Part shown: in pieces, positions 54,182 to 63,217 of the stretch
Numbering within the stretch: the stretch's first letter is position 1
Layout: each line of letters opens with the position of its first letter
NCBI RefSeq assembly: GCF_039888675.1
Contig: NZ_JBDQQR010000001.1
Location: 248,001 to 312,000 of the forward strand
DNA length: 64,000 nt
Direction of reading: 5' to 3'
From: Mesorhizobium sp. CAU 1732
GTDB taxonomy: Bacteria; Pseudomonadota; Alphaproteobacteria; Rhizobiales; Rhizobiaceae
Translations under genes and position numbers: made by a program
The notes under the pieces: model-generated
What the model was told of the DNA's origin: nothing
What the model saw: only the letters and a program-made list of their open reading frames with translations
Databases searched by the model: none

Positions 54182-54914
54182 GGTCGGAATCCTCGTGACT
54201 GTAACTGGATGAAGGATCGGTTCGCTCCGGCGCGAAGATCGCGTCCGGGGCCTCTCGCATGGCTTCGATGCTGCGCCTTATGTGCCTGCGTCCGGCGATT
54301 TCCGCGGCAGTGCCATCACCAGCCAGGATCGCCTCGGCCATGAGCTGATAATCGGAAAAGCGGTCCGCACGGGCAGTGCGCAGATGGGTGCGTATCAGAT
54401 GAACCTGGAAGCTTGGCAGCAAGCGCCTCAACTCGTCATTGCCGCCAATCTGCGCCATCACGCGGTAGAAGCGGTTGCGCGCACGCACGAGATCATAGGA
54501 GTCGCGCTCTTCGGAAAAGGCCGCCAGTGCCTCATACGCAGCCGTGAAATGGGCGCGTACTCCGGGCGCGTCGATGGTTTCGGCCGCCAGCCTCGCCGCC
54601 AACCCGATCATTACCTCCAGCACGACGAGAACGCTCTGGGCGTCACGGCGTGTCAGATGCCTGATCTGCGCACCGCGAAACGCGTGAAGGGCGACAACGC
54701 CCTCGGCCGCGAGGCGCTTGATGGCTTCCCGCACGGTGCTGCGGCTCACCGCGTATCGTCGCATCAGGTCGGGCTCGACGAGACGCTGGCCTGCAACATA
54801 GCGCCCCTCATAAAGGCCGCGCACGATATCGCGAACGATTTGGTCGGACGAGCTCAAGCGCGCCTGTCCCGTGGCGCCGGCGCCGGCCTCGTCCTGTCCG
54901 GGCTTGTCGATCAC
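54174..54914 (-). CDS. GntR-family (FadR/FCD type) transcriptional regulator
   Basis: Regulator of 246 residues. The HTH is [52 protein letters not shown], and the FCD effector domain follows ([29 protein letters not shown]). The GTG start at 54914 overlaps the 3-hydroxyacyl-CoA dehydrogenase stop. It lies within the operon it probably controls; a matching GntR-type palindrome is at 56922-56934. Confidence 0.9.
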   Translation of the reverse strand: MIDKPGQDEAGAGATGQARLSSSDQIVRDIVRGLYEGRYVAGQRLVEPDLMRRYAVSRSTVREAIKRLAAEGVVALHAFRGAQIRHLTRRDAQSVLVVLEVMIGLAARLAAETIDAPGVRAHFTAAYEALAAFSEERDSYDLVRARNRFYRVMAQIGGNDELRRLLPSFQVHLIRTHLRTARADRFSDYQLMAEAILAGDGTAAEIAGRRHIRRSIEAMREAPDAIFAPERTDPSSSYSHEDSDHA

Positions 54915-55762
54915 CTGCGCCAGCCTTTCCGTCCGCGCCCGCCGACATAACCGGCCTGTATGCGCTGCTTGAGAAGAGGACGCGGCCGGAAGCGTTCGCC
55001 ATAAGCGTCGAACATGATCTGCTGGGCTTGCAGGCAAAGGCTGGACGTCGTCGCATCCATCAGCTCGAACGGTCCCATCGGATGACCGAGGCCAAGCTTG
55101 CAGGCGAGGTCGATATCCTCCGGCGTTGCAACACCTTCCTCGACCAGCCGTACCGCCTCGATCATCATCACATGCAGCAGGCGGTTCACGGCGAAGCCGG
55201 TTACATCCTTGATGCGGATCGGCTGTTTGCCGACAGCGGCGCAAAGCGTCATCGCGAACTCGACGGTGGCTTCCGACGTATCGAGCGCGGGAATGACCTC
55301 GACCAGCTTCATGCGGGAGACGGGCGAGAAGTAGTGCATGCCAACGAAGCGCCCGCGCCGCGCTTCCGTGACGTGCGAAGCGAGCACGGTGATGGGGATC
55401 GTGGAGGTGTTTGTGGCGATGATGCAGGAGGGCGCGCAGGCCGCGTCGAGAGTGGCCAGAACCTCGGCCTTGACGTCCTCACGCTCGAAAACGGCCTCGA
55501 TCACGATATCCCTGTCGCCGAATTCCGAAAGGTCGGTGGTGGTACGGATCGCGCCCAGCACCTCGGCCTTCCGGCTTTGCTCGTAAGCGCCTTTTGCAGC
55601 ACCCTTGTCGTAGATGGTGGAGAGCCTGTCGACGGCTGCATCCAGCACCTCGGCGGTTCGGTCGGACAGGATGACGCCGTGCCCCGCCAATGCGTGGACG
55701 AATGCGATCTCCGCGCCCATCAAACCGGCCCCGACAACTCCGACCCTGCTCTTCGTGGTCAC
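54911..55762 (-). CDS. 3-Hydroxyacyl-CoA dehydrogenase
   Basis: Monofunctional NAD enzyme of 283 residues like PaaH or HbdH. GxGxxG is VVGAGLMGAEIAFVHALAGH near residue 9, catalytic His region GRFVGMHYFSPVSRMKLVEVI, and KDVTGFAVNRLLHVMMIEAVRLVEEG. The GTG at 55762 has AGGAG about ten bases upstream. It follows the kinase gene by three bases. It would oxidise the hydroxyacyl-CoA produced from the kinase/dehydrogenase route or from hydration. Confidence 0.92.
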   Translation of the reverse strand: MTTKSRVGVVGAGLMGAEIAFVHALAGHGVILSDRTAEVLDAAVDRLSTIYDKGAAKGAYEQSRKAEVLGAIRTTTDLSEFGDRDIVIEAVFEREDVKAEVLATLDAACAPSCIIATNTSTIPITVLASHVTEARRGRFVGMHYFSPVSRMKLVEVIPALDTSEATVEFAMTLCAAVGKQPIRIKDVTGFAVNRLLHVMMIEAVRLVEEGVATPEDIDLACKLGLGHPMGPFELMDATTSSLCLQAQQIMFDAYGERFRPRPLLKQRIQAGYVGGRGRKGWRR

Positions 55763-55765
55763 GAT

Positions 55766-56833
55766 TCAACTGCTCCTGATGTTTTGCGCCAGATCGCGCG
55801 CGCGTTCGGAAATCGGACGCGCCTTCCGGCCAATTTCGGCGGCGTCGGCATTGGACGCAGTGCCGTCGATAGACCGCCGGGCTATGCCCTGAAGGATGGA
55901 GGCGATGCGGAACATGCTGAGGACGAGATAGAACTCCCAGTTCGCGGGGCGTTCCAGGCCGGTCCGCTTCAGATAGGCGTCCAGATAGTGTCGCTCGTCG
56001 GGAATTCCGCTTTCGGCGAAATCAATGCCGGCAAGACCTCGAAAGAGTTGCGGTGCAAGACGCCAGCTCATCGCATGATAAGCAAAATCTGCAATAGGAT
56101 CGCCAAGCGTGGAAAGCTCCCAGTCCAGTACGGCTACCACGCGGGGCTCGGTCGGGTGGATCAGCAGGTTGTCGAGCCGATAATCGCCGTGGACGAGTCG
56201 CGTCTCGCCATCCGCCGGCATGTTCTGCGGCAACCAGTCGATCAGCCAGTCCATCGCCGGATTTGGGTCGGTCTCCGAGGCGGTATACTGCTTGGTCCAG
56301 CGCGAAACCTGCCGCTCCACATAGGCCCCGGGACGGCCATAGTCGCCAAGGCCGATTTCGGCAGGGCTCAGCGCGTGAATCCGCGCTATCGTCTCGTTCA
56401 TGGAATCGAAGATGTTTCCCCGCTCTTCACGCGAAAGATCTGGAAGACGCGGGTCCCAGAACACGCGACCCGGCACCAGTTCCATGACATAGAACATTGT
56501 GCCGATGACCGAGAGATCGTCGCAAAATGCAACGGCGCGCGGTATGGGCACGCCAGTTCCACCCAGTGCCTGAAGAACGCGGAACTCGCGATCGACCGCG
56601 TGGGCGCTCGGAAGCGTCGGCCCCACCGGCTTGCTGCGCAGCACGAGATCTCCCGAAGGGGCAAAAAGCCTGAATGTCGGATTTGATTGCCCGCCGGAGA
56701 TGCGCTCAAGCCGTATAGGCCCGTTGAATCCCGCGACTGCATCGCCGAGCCACGTCGTCAGCCTGTCGGCATCCGGTACCCAGCTCCGCAAAGCCTCGCG
56801 CTCGGTCGTGTCTTCGATGGCGCGACCAGTCAT
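55766..56833 (-). CDS. Aminoglycoside-phosphotransferase-like kinase (ACAD10/11-associated, LvaA-like)
   Basis: APH-fold kinase of 355 residues. ERISGGQSNPTFRL near residue 43 supplies the nucleotide loop, the Brenner motif VHGDYRLDNLLIH holds the catalytic Asp, and AVLDWELSTLGDP holds the metal Asp. APH proteins of this subgroup phosphorylate the hydroxyl of 4-hydroxyacyl-CoAs, as shown for LvaA in Pseudomonas putida levulinate use and the kinase domains of mammalian ACAD10/11. It is divergent from an ACAD10/11-like dehydrogenase. I chose the ATG at 56833, with AGGGAG just upstream. Aminoglycoside resistance is unlikely. Confidence 0.85.
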   Translation of the reverse strand: MTGRAIEDTTEREALRSWVPDADRLTTWLGDAVAGFNGPIRLERISGGQSNPTFRLFAPSGDLVLRSKPVGPTLPSAHAVDREFRVLQALGGTGVPIPRAVAFCDDLSVIGTMFYVMELVPGRVFWDPRLPDLSREERGNIFDSMNETIARIHALSPAEIGLGDYGRPGAYVERQVSRWTKQYTASETDPNPAMDWLIDWLPQNMPADGETRLVHGDYRLDNLLIHPTEPRVVAVLDWELSTLGDPIADFAYHAMSWRLAPQLFRGLAGIDFAESGIPDERHYLDAYLKRTGLERPANWEFYLVLSMFRIASILQGIARRSIDGTASNADAAEIGRKARPISERARDLAQNIRSS

Positions 56834-56921
56834 GATCAGCTCCCTGTCGTCGCCGGACGATGGTCCAGCGGCCCTTCTCCCACTGTGACTACAATAGCCT
56901 CGGACGATAAAGTCAACCCAA

Positions 56922-56934
56922 ATCGTCAGACGAT
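56922..56934. promoter_or_regulatory. Candidate GntR operator ATCGTC-A-GACGAT
   Basis: A perfect 13-base palindrome between the divergent kinase and dehydrogenase genes, 89 bases before the kinase start and 108 before the dehydrogenase start. It fits the T-GT-N-AC-A core recognised by FadR-type GntR proteins. A half-site GACGAT repeats at 56903. The GntR gene is the third gene of the operon. Confidence 0.6.
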
Positions 56935-57041
56935 ATTGCCAGTCCATTCCGGCTGGACTAGTTTGCGTCAACGGTCGGCCTCGACGACAAGCCGCACCGG
57001 AAGAGCGGAGAGAGTGCGCCGACAGCGCAGGGAGAGACTGG

Positions 57042-58319
57042 ATGATCTTGGAAAAGTCGCGGCGCGTACTGGATCTGGAAGAACGCCTGACCGCATTCAT
57101 GGAGGAGCACATCTATCCGAACGAGGCGCGTTACTATCGCGAATCCGAGGACCTTGGGCCGTGGGCAGTGCAGCCGATACTGGACGAACTGAAGCCCAAG
57201 GCGCGGGAAGCCGGGCTCTGGAACCTGTTCCTGCCGCAAAGCGAACACGGCGTCGGGCTCACAAATCTGGAATATGCGCCGCTTTGCGAAATCATGGGCC
57301 GCTCGCATTTGGCGCCGGAGGTCTTCAACTGCTCCGCGCCGGACACCGGCAATATGGAAGTTCTCGCCCGATACGGCACGAAAGAGCAGCAGGACGCGTG
57401 GCTGAAGCCTTTGCTTGCCGGCGAGATCAGGTCGTCCTTCGCCATGACGGAACCTGCGGTCGCATCCAGCGATGCCACCAATATCGAGAGCCTGATCCGA
57501 TCCGACAATGACGACTATGTCATCAACGGGCATAAATGGTACACCACCAACGCCACCGATCCCCGCTGCAAGATCATCATCTTCATGGGCAAAACCGATC
57601 CGGACAATCCTGACCGCCACCGCCAGCAGTCGATGGTACTGGTGCCGAAAGACACGCCGGGTGTCGAGGTCGTGCGCTCACTGCCGATCTTTGGTTTCTA
57701 CGGCGTGCCGGATCGTGCCTCCGAAGTCGTGTTCCGAAACGTCAGGGTGCCGAAAGCCAACATCCTGCTTGGCGAAGGCCGGGGATTCGAGATCGCACAA
57801 GGCCGTCTCGGGCCAGGCCGCATACATCACTGCATGCGTCTCATCGGCCTGGCGGAGCGGACGCTCGAAAAGATGTGCCTGCGCGTCAAGGAGCGCGTCG
57901 CCTTCGGCAAGCCGGTCTCAGAACAGTCGGTCACGCGTGAGCGCATTGCCGAGGCGCGCATCATGATCGAACAGTCGCGTCTGCTGACGTTGAAAGCCGC
58001 CCATATGATGGATACGGTCGGTAACAAGGAAGCACGCGGCGAGATCGCCATGATCAAGATCGCCGTACCCAATATGGCCTGTCAGGTCATCGACTGGGCC
58101 ATTCAGGCTTTTGGCGGCGGCGGGACAAGCAATGATTTTGGCCTTGCGGCAGCCTATGCCACCGCGCGCCTGCTGCGTCTGGCGGATGGGCCGGACGAAG
58201 TTCATCGCGACCAGTTGGCGCGTTTCGAACTGAAGAAGCACGATCGTTCGAGCCGTGGCGTCGGCGACTGGCAACCCGCGGTGAGCAATCGCGCGCTGGG
58301 CATTTCTCCTGCGCGCTGA
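57042..58319 (+). CDS. Acyl-CoA dehydrogenase, ACAD10/11-like (LvaC-like)
   Basis: Flavoenzyme of 425 residues. [20 protein letters not shown] and [22 protein letters not shown] are typical of the long ACAD10/11 group, as is [21 protein letters not shown] near the C-terminus. At the position of the usual catalytic Glu (Y-E-G) the protein has A-D-G-P-D-E-V-H (residues 382-388), a feature of this subgroup. Family members act with an APH kinase to convert 4-phosphoacyl-CoA to an enoyl-CoA. The ATG at 57042 follows GGGAGA. Confidence 0.88.
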   Translation: MILEKSRRVLDLEERLTAFMEEHIYPNEARYYRESEDLGPWAVQPILDELKPKAREAGLWNLFLPQSEHGVGLTNLEYAPLCEIMGRSHLAPEVFNCSAPDTGNMEVLARYGTKEQQDAWLKPLLAGEIRSSFAMTEPAVASSDATNIESLIRSDNDDYVINGHKWYTTNATDPRCKIIIFMGKTDPDNPDRHRQQSMVLVPKDTPGVEVVRSLPIFGFYGVPDRASEVVFRNVRVPKANILLGEGRGFEIAQGRLGPGRIHHCMRLIGLAERTLEKMCLRVKERVAFGKPVSEQSVTRERIAEARIMIEQSRLLTLKAAHMMDTVGNKEARGEIAMIKIAVPNMACQVIDWAIQAFGGGGTSNDFGLAAAYATARLLRLADGPDEVHRDQLARFELKKHDRSSRGVGDWQPAVSNRALGISPAR

Positions 58320-58362
58320 GACCAATATGCGTTCAGCCGGCGGCTATGGAAGCGGAAATATC

Positions 58363-58989
58363 ATGATCGAACTTTACCACTGTGAAAATGCGCGCTCGTT
58401 TCGCCCGCTCTGGGCGCTGTGCGAACTGGGCGTAAAATTCGACCTGAAGATGCTTCCCTTCCCGCCCCGCGTTCATCGGCCGGACTATCTCGACATCAAT
58501 CCGCTCGGCACGATCCCACTGATGATCGATGGGCAGACGCGCATGACGGAGTCATCCGCTATCTGCCACTACCTCGCGATGCAATACGGGCCGACGGACC
58601 TGGCGGTCGGCCCGGAAGAAGCCGATTACGGCAACTATCTCAACTGGCTCAGTTTTGGCGAGGCGACCCTGACCTTCCCGCAGACGATCGTTCTGCGCTA
58701 TCGCAGACTTGAGCCGGAAGAGCGACGCAATCCGCAGGTGGCGGAGGACTATGAGCGCTGGTTCAACGCGCGGCTGCGCGTCGTGGACGCTGTTCTGTCC
58801 GAGCGCGACTATCTGTGCCGACGCTTCACCATGGCCGATATTTCGGTCGGCTATGCATTGATGCTGGCGGACGATATCGGTCTGTCGAGCCGCTTCAAAC
58901 CGTCAATACGCGACTATTGGGAACGGCTCCGGCAACGCGAAGGCTTCACCGCCGCCATCACCGCGCAGACGATGTCACCTAGCCAATGA
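58363..58989 (+). CDS. Glutathione S-transferase family protein
   Basis: GST-fold protein of 208 residues. The thioredoxin-like N-terminus is MIELYHCENARSFRPLWALCELG, the cis-Pro region GTIPLMIDG, and the glutathione gamma-Glu contact ESSAICHYLA. A helical C-terminal domain follows (FTMADISVGYALMLADD). It might isomerise or detoxify a CoA-linked or enal intermediate. I favour the ATG at 58363 since it starts the GST fold directly. Its end overlaps the convergent AtuA-like gene by 11 bases. Confidence 0.88.
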   Translation: MIELYHCENARSFRPLWALCELGVKFDLKMLPFPPRVHRPDYLDINPLGTIPLMIDGQTRMTESSAICHYLAMQYGPTDLAVGPEEADYGNYLNWLSFGEATLTFPQTIVLRYRRLEPEERRNPQVAEDYERWFNARLRVVDAVLSERDYLCRRFTMADISVGYALMLADDIGLSSRFKPSIRDYWERLRQREGFTAAITAQTMSPSQ

Positions 58990-60787
58990 CGTTCCATGCA
59001 CGCGCGTCGCTCTCGCTCAGCCGAATGGGGATGTCCAGAAGCACTTGCGCGTAGGTCTTGGCCTGCGGATCGAGGTTTAGCGAAGCCGCGCCGCCGCCGC
59101 CGAGCGCCTGATGCAGCAGGAAATTGATCCCGCCGATCCCCGGGAGATCGAACCGTTCGATGCGCCCCTCGGCAACATGCGCGAAATGCTCCTGGACTTT
59201 TTGCACGGTAAGGCTTGCGCGAATTGCAGGCAGGTATTTCGCGCTCCGCGCAATGACGCCGATATTCGCCTTGTCGCCCTTGTCGCCGCTTCGCGCGACG
59301 GCAAGCCGGCGCAACGGCACGTCGACTGCATTGCCATCCAACGACGTGGTTGCCTCGTGCCCGTCCTCCGGGCTTGCAATGATGTCACCATGACTGCGAA
59401 CCGCAGGGGTGGTGAACGAAACGGGATTTCCATCCACCTTGACCGAAATCTCGACATCGCTCTTGTCGATGAAGCAGGAGTAGAGGCGAACGACAGGAGA
59501 TGCCTTCGGCCTTCCCGGTGAAAGCAGGGTGAGGCCCGGCGCCATGGACAAGCCAGCTCCTATGAACTCCTTGGAAAAGAGGTCGGCGCCCTCCCTGCTC
59601 GGATGGTGGATGCCAAGGCGCAGCACGACCTCGCGGCTCAGTTCCAGAACCGGGTTCGCCGCATCGCCATAAAGCGATTCCGATCCGATGATCTGCATGG
59701 ACGTTCGTGTGAAATCGGCCAGGCCCTGCCGTTCGAAAAGGCGGCGCACCTTGGTCAGGACCGCCTGTCCCTGAAGGCGCGCCTTGGCTGCCGCGTGCTC
59801 GCCCGCGACGACGAAATTGCCGACGCATGCATAGCCGTCCAGGTAGGTAGCGCTGACCTTGTACTGCGCGGTGGGAGGGGCGCCCCGCGCTCCGGCGATG
59901 CGCACACGATCCTGGCCGAGGTCGGTCATCGTCACCTGCCGGAAATCGCACACCACGTCGGGCAGAATGTATGTGCCTGGATCACCGATTTCATACAGCA
60001 TCTGCTCGCCGATCGTCAGCGGCGTAACCTTGCCGCCCGTGCCATTCGGCTTGGTCACGACGAAGCTGCCGTCGGCGGAAACCTCGGCAACCGGAAAGCC
60101 GGTGTTGTCCCAGCCATCGGCGGTCTGGTCCCAATCGGTGAAGTTTCCGCCCGTTGCCTGCGCCCCGCATTCAAGCAGATGACCAGCCAGACCTGCGGCG
60201 GCCAGGCGGTCGAGATCGTCACTTTTCCATCCGAACTCGTGGATCAGCGGCCCAGCAATCAGTGCGCTGTCGACGCAGCGACCCGTCACGACGATGTCGG
60301 CGCCGGCATCCAGCGCCGCCGCGATCGGGAATGCGCCGAGATAGGCGTTCACGCTCAGCATCCTGTCGGGCATCGCCGCGCCGCTATCCATTTCGCGGGC
60401 CGTTTTACGCACACGTTCAAGTTGGGGAGAAAGATCATCGCCCTCCACCGTGCCGATGCGGAGCGATACGCCTGCTTCGGCCATCAACTGCTCCAGAGCG
60501 CGGCGGCAGGCGGCAAGGTTCAAACCGCCGGCATTGGCGACAACGCGGATTTTCTTTTCACTGATCTGACCGATCAGCGGGCGCATCGCCTGTGTAATGA
60601 AGTCTGTGGCGTAACCGGCATTGGGGTCCTTCGCCTTGGCCTTGGCGAGGATCGACATCGTGATTTCGGCCAGATAGTCGAACACCATGTAGTCGAGACC
60701 GGCCACCCCGATCAGTTGCGCAGGACCGATGGACGTGTCGCCCCAGTATCCAGACGCTCCGCCGATCCTGACTATCTTATCGCTCAA
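58979..60787 (-). CDS. AtuA-like protein, DUF1446 (acyclic terpene utilisation family)
   Basis: A 602-residue protein of the AtuA/DUF1446 family. It starts KIVRIGGASGYWGDTSIGPAQL, then YMVFDYLAEITMSILAKAK, VVANAGGLNLAACRRALEQL, and a C-terminal domain with ARSGDKGDKANIGVIAR. AtuA is essential in Pseudomonas citronellol/geraniol use but its reaction is not known. I chose the TTG at 60787, with AGGTG four bases upstream and the conserved KIVRIGGASG beginning four codons later. A longer frame to 60877 lacks similarity. It is 169 bases from the next upstream gene. Confidence 0.86.
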   Translation of the reverse strand: MSDKIVRIGGASGYWGDTSIGPAQLIGVAGLDYMVFDYLAEITMSILAKAKAKDPNAGYATDFITQAMRPLIGQISEKKIRVVANAGGLNLAACRRALEQLMAEAGVSLRIGTVEGDDLSPQLERVRKTAREMDSGAAMPDRMLSVNAYLGAFPIAAALDAGADIVVTGRCVDSALIAGPLIHEFGWKSDDLDRLAAAGLAGHLLECGAQATGGNFTDWDQTADGWDNTGFPVAEVSADGSFVVTKPNGTGGKVTPLTIGEQMLYEIGDPGTYILPDVVCDFRQVTMTDLGQDRVRIAGARGAPPTAQYKVSATYLDGYACVGNFVVAGEHAAAKARLQGQAVLTKVRRLFERQGLADFTRTSMQIIGSESLYGDAANPVLELSREVVLRLGIHHPSREGADLFSKEFIGAGLSMAPGLTLLSPGRPKASPVVRLYSCFIDKSDVEISVKVDGNPVSFTTPAVRSHGDIIASPEDGHEATTSLDGNAVDVPLRRLAVARSGDKGDKANIGVIARSAKYLPAIRASLTVQKVQEHFAHVAEGRIERFDLPGIGGINFLLHQALGGGGAASLNLDPQAKTYAQVLLDIPIRLSESDARAWNVIG

Positions 60788-60956
60788 GGTGCACCTCGCT
60801 TCCGCCTGCTCGCCTAAGGCTACCAAACAAAGGCACTGGGGCCTTGTGAAAAGTCGCTGAGATGCTGGCCGGGTCACGGCGCGCTGGCAAGCGGTTCCAG
60901 AAAATGGCGATGCGCTAGTCGTCGGTAGCGCTATGCGAAAGTAGGGGTAGTCGCGT

Positions 60957-61601
60957 TTACGCAGGACCTGGCCCGGGCCGACGCACGACCCTCAGTTTTC
61001 CGCTGTTGCCGCCTCCGCAGAAAAAGCGATCGCGGCCGTCGGATTCGAGCCCCGAAACGCCGGTTCCTGAAGGCATGTCCAGTTGCTCAAGCACGTCCCC
61101 CGTCTCGGGGTCGATGCGGCGGATAGTGCTCTCCTTGTCGTCCCATGTGCCGTGCCAAAGCTCGCCGTCAACCCAGGTGACACCCGTGACGAATCGATCG
61201 GATTCGATCGTGCGCAGGACGTCTCCCGTCTCGGGATCTACCTGATGGATCTTCCGGCCGCGGTGCTGGCCGACCCAGAGCGAGCCCTCCGCCCAGGCCA
61301 GCCCTGAGTCCCCGCCATTCCCGGGCGCTGGTATCGTGGCGATCACCTCGCCTGTCTTGAGATCAATCTTGCGGATCATGGCACCGGCGATCTGGAACAG
61401 GTGCTTGCCGTCGGATGCGGTTCCTGCATCGGCGGCGATGTCGAGCGATCTCACGACGTCTCCGCTTTCGGGATCAAGCGCATTCAGCCTGTCGCCGGTT
61501 GCGAACCAAACCTGTTGGCCGTCGAAGGTAACCCCGTGCACGTCATCGACATCGGGAAAGGGCCCATATTCACGGATGATCTCGGCGGCGGAATGTTTCA
61601 T
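60957..61601 (-). CDS. Beta-propeller (Vgb/PQQ-repeat-like) protein
   Basis: A 214-residue protein of repeated blades with the pattern I-x-x-ID-PETGDVLRTI (for example LDPESGDVVRSL, IDLKTGEVIATI, VDPETGDVLRTI, IDPETGDVLEQL). Each blade is preceded by a V-W-x-A or L-W-x-G strand. There is no signal peptide. It resembles virginiamycin-B-lyase-like and glutamine-cyclotransferase-like propellers. Active-site residues for lyase activity cannot be assigned. It lies nine bases downstream of the HTH gene and is probably cotranscribed. Confidence 0.8.
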   Translation of the reverse strand: MKHSAAEIIREYGPFPDVDDVHGVTFDGQQVWFATGDRLNALDPESGDVVRSLDIAADAGTASDGKHLFQIAGAMIRKIDLKTGEVIATIPAPGNGGDSGLAWAEGSLWVGQHRGRKIHQVDPETGDVLRTIESDRFVTGVTWVDGELWHGTWDDKESTIRRIDPETGDVLEQLDMPSGTGVSGLESDGRDRFFCGGGNSGKLRVVRRPGPGPA

Positions 61602-61610
61602 GTTCTTATC

Positions 61611-62831
61611 CTAGACGGACATGTCCGCGACGGGGAGTAACAAGCTTGTCGGGAATCCCGGCACGCTCGACGCGATCCAGCGGCAGGCCCACCCGCGCCC
61701 GAAAGACTCCACCTTGCGGTCCAGCGCAAGCTCTTCGAGTGCCCGCTGTACCGTACGCGTGCTCACGCCGAGCGCCAGCGCCAATGCGGAACTCGACCAG
61801 GCTTGACCGTCGCCGAGCAAGGCGAACACGTCCGCGTGGTCGCCTTCGACCGGCGGCGCCAGCACGGCGACCTCACGCGCGGCGTAAGGCTGCAGAACAA
61901 AGCCCTGACTGGTTGCGGTCAGCGCCGCCAGCGGCTCGACCACTTCGCGCAGCCGGGCGATTTCGACACGCAGTCTCGCGCGGTGCGTTTCGTCGGCATG
62001 CTGTGCGCGGAAAGCGCGTTTCAGAAGCGTCTCGCGCGGCACATCGGCCGGCCATGCCTCAGCAAGGGCGCGGATGAGGGCGAGCAGCACAGGGCGCGTC
62101 GCGAGTGGAATGATGGTCGTTCCCGCGCGCACGGCGTTTCGGCAGGCATCCACAATGAGCGTATCCGAGGCCAACAGCGTTTCAACCTCGTCGAGACGGA
62201 ACGATCGCTCCGCGCCCCGCGTGATGAACCGCGCGGCCGGTGCTTCGAACGCTCTCATGGCCTGATCCGCCTCGGCCATGAGCGCTGGAATACGCGCCAT
62301 CTCCGCTCCCTGCCTGGCTCGCTCCAGAGCGGCTCTGGCCGGACCTGTCCTGATGCGCCGCATGGCGATACCCGCCATGACCAACGCGTACCCGACCTGC
62401 GAAGGGCGCGGCAGGATGCCGACATCCACTTCATCGAGCATCGCTTCTGCTTCATCGAGACGACCTATCAGGAGAAGGAACCGGGCTTCGAGATAGCCGG
62501 CGTGTGCGGCGTTCGTGTGATCACCGCATGCCGTGAGCGTCGTCCGCGCTGCCGTGAGCATCTGCGAGGATCGGCCCAGATCACGCGAAACAAGCGCTAT
62601 CTCGGCTTCGGCGACGACGCAGCGCGCACGCGCCATCGCTTCTTTGGGGCTGAATGCGTGTGCCGCGCTGCGCAGCAGCTCCCGGGCGCGCACGAGGTCG
62701 CCAAGCTGCGCCATCGCGATGCCGCGCATGGCCAGCGCCGGGGCGTCATCGCGCAAAGCGACCCTTTTCAGCGCCGCCAGCGGGTCTCCGGCGGAAAGTG
62801 CGCGCGCTGCGGCGGCAATCACCACGTCCAT
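61611..62831 (-). CDS. Helix-turn-helix regulator with TPR-like sensory region
   Basis: A protein of 406 residues. The N-terminal two-thirds is Ala/Leu/Arg-rich helical repeats (ALAMRGIAMAQLGDLVRARELLRSAAHAF, EARFLLLIGRLDEAEAMLDEV) like TPR units. A middle region, RETLLKRAFRAQHADETHRARLRVEIARLREV, resembles a winged helix. The C-terminus has a clear HTH, SSALALALGVSTRTVQRALEEL. It is divergent from the small membrane protein and DUF899 genes, and probably regulates them. The ligand is unknown. Confidence 0.82.
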   Translation of the reverse strand: MDVVIAAAARALSAGDPLAALKRVALRDDAPALAMRGIAMAQLGDLVRARELLRSAAHAFSPKEAMARARCVVAEAEIALVSRDLGRSSQMLTAARTTLTACGDHTNAAHAGYLEARFLLLIGRLDEAEAMLDEVDVGILPRPSQVGYALVMAGIAMRRIRTGPARAALERARQGAEMARIPALMAEADQAMRAFEAPAARFITRGAERSFRLDEVETLLASDTLIVDACRNAVRAGTTIIPLATRPVLLALIRALAEAWPADVPRETLLKRAFRAQHADETHRARLRVEIARLREVVEPLAALTATSQGFVLQPYAAREVAVLAPPVEGDHADVFALLGDGQAWSSSALALALGVSTRTVQRALEELALDRKVESFGRGWACRWIASSVPGFPTSLLLPVADMSV

Positions 62832-62929
62832 TGCAATCCCGTCACACTTGTAACTCCCACCCGGCCCTCCACCGGGGATAGGGTCTTCCTATCACAATCG
62901 TTGGAACCGTATTCAGCGGAGGATCGGAC

Positions 62930-63205
62930 GTGACGAGATTTGCAGCAACAGGAACGGGCAATGCGTCGCTCACGCCGGCGGTCGATGTGACCGGCCGGCT
63001 TGGGTTTGCTGCAACCCCCATTTTCGCCCTGATGGCCGGGGTTTCTGCCGTCAGCGCGCCGGGCATGACCATGTGCTCCGTCGCTTCGCCTTTGGTGCCG
63101 ATCAACGACATGGTCCTGATGTACCTGCTGATGAGCGTCTTTCACCTGTCACCGTGGCTGAAGCTCCTCTCCCGACGGTTCGCAACATCCCATCACCCAA
63201 ACTGA
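62930..63205 (+). CDS. Small membrane protein of unknown function
   Basis: A 91-residue protein with two hydrophobic segments, FAATPIFALMAGVSAVSAP near 27-45 and PINDMVLMYLLMSVFHLSP near 57-75. It ends with a basic tail (WLKLLSRRF). The GTG start has GGAGG seven bases upstream. Genes of this type often sit next to DUF899 and HTH genes in alphaproteobacteria. The function is unknown. Confidence 0.65.
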   Translation: MTRFAATGTGNASLTPAVDVTGRLGFAATPIFALMAGVSAVSAPGMTMCSVASPLVPINDMVLMYLLMSVFHLSPWLKLLSRRFATSHHPN

Positions 63206-63217
63206 AGGAGACTGACA

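Noticed and set aside
55766..56833. Aminoglycoside resistance gene
   Set aside because: The APH fold is shared, but the sequence style and the neighbouring ACAD10/11-like dehydrogenase, thiolase and hydroxyacyl-CoA dehydrogenase point to acyl-CoA metabolism.
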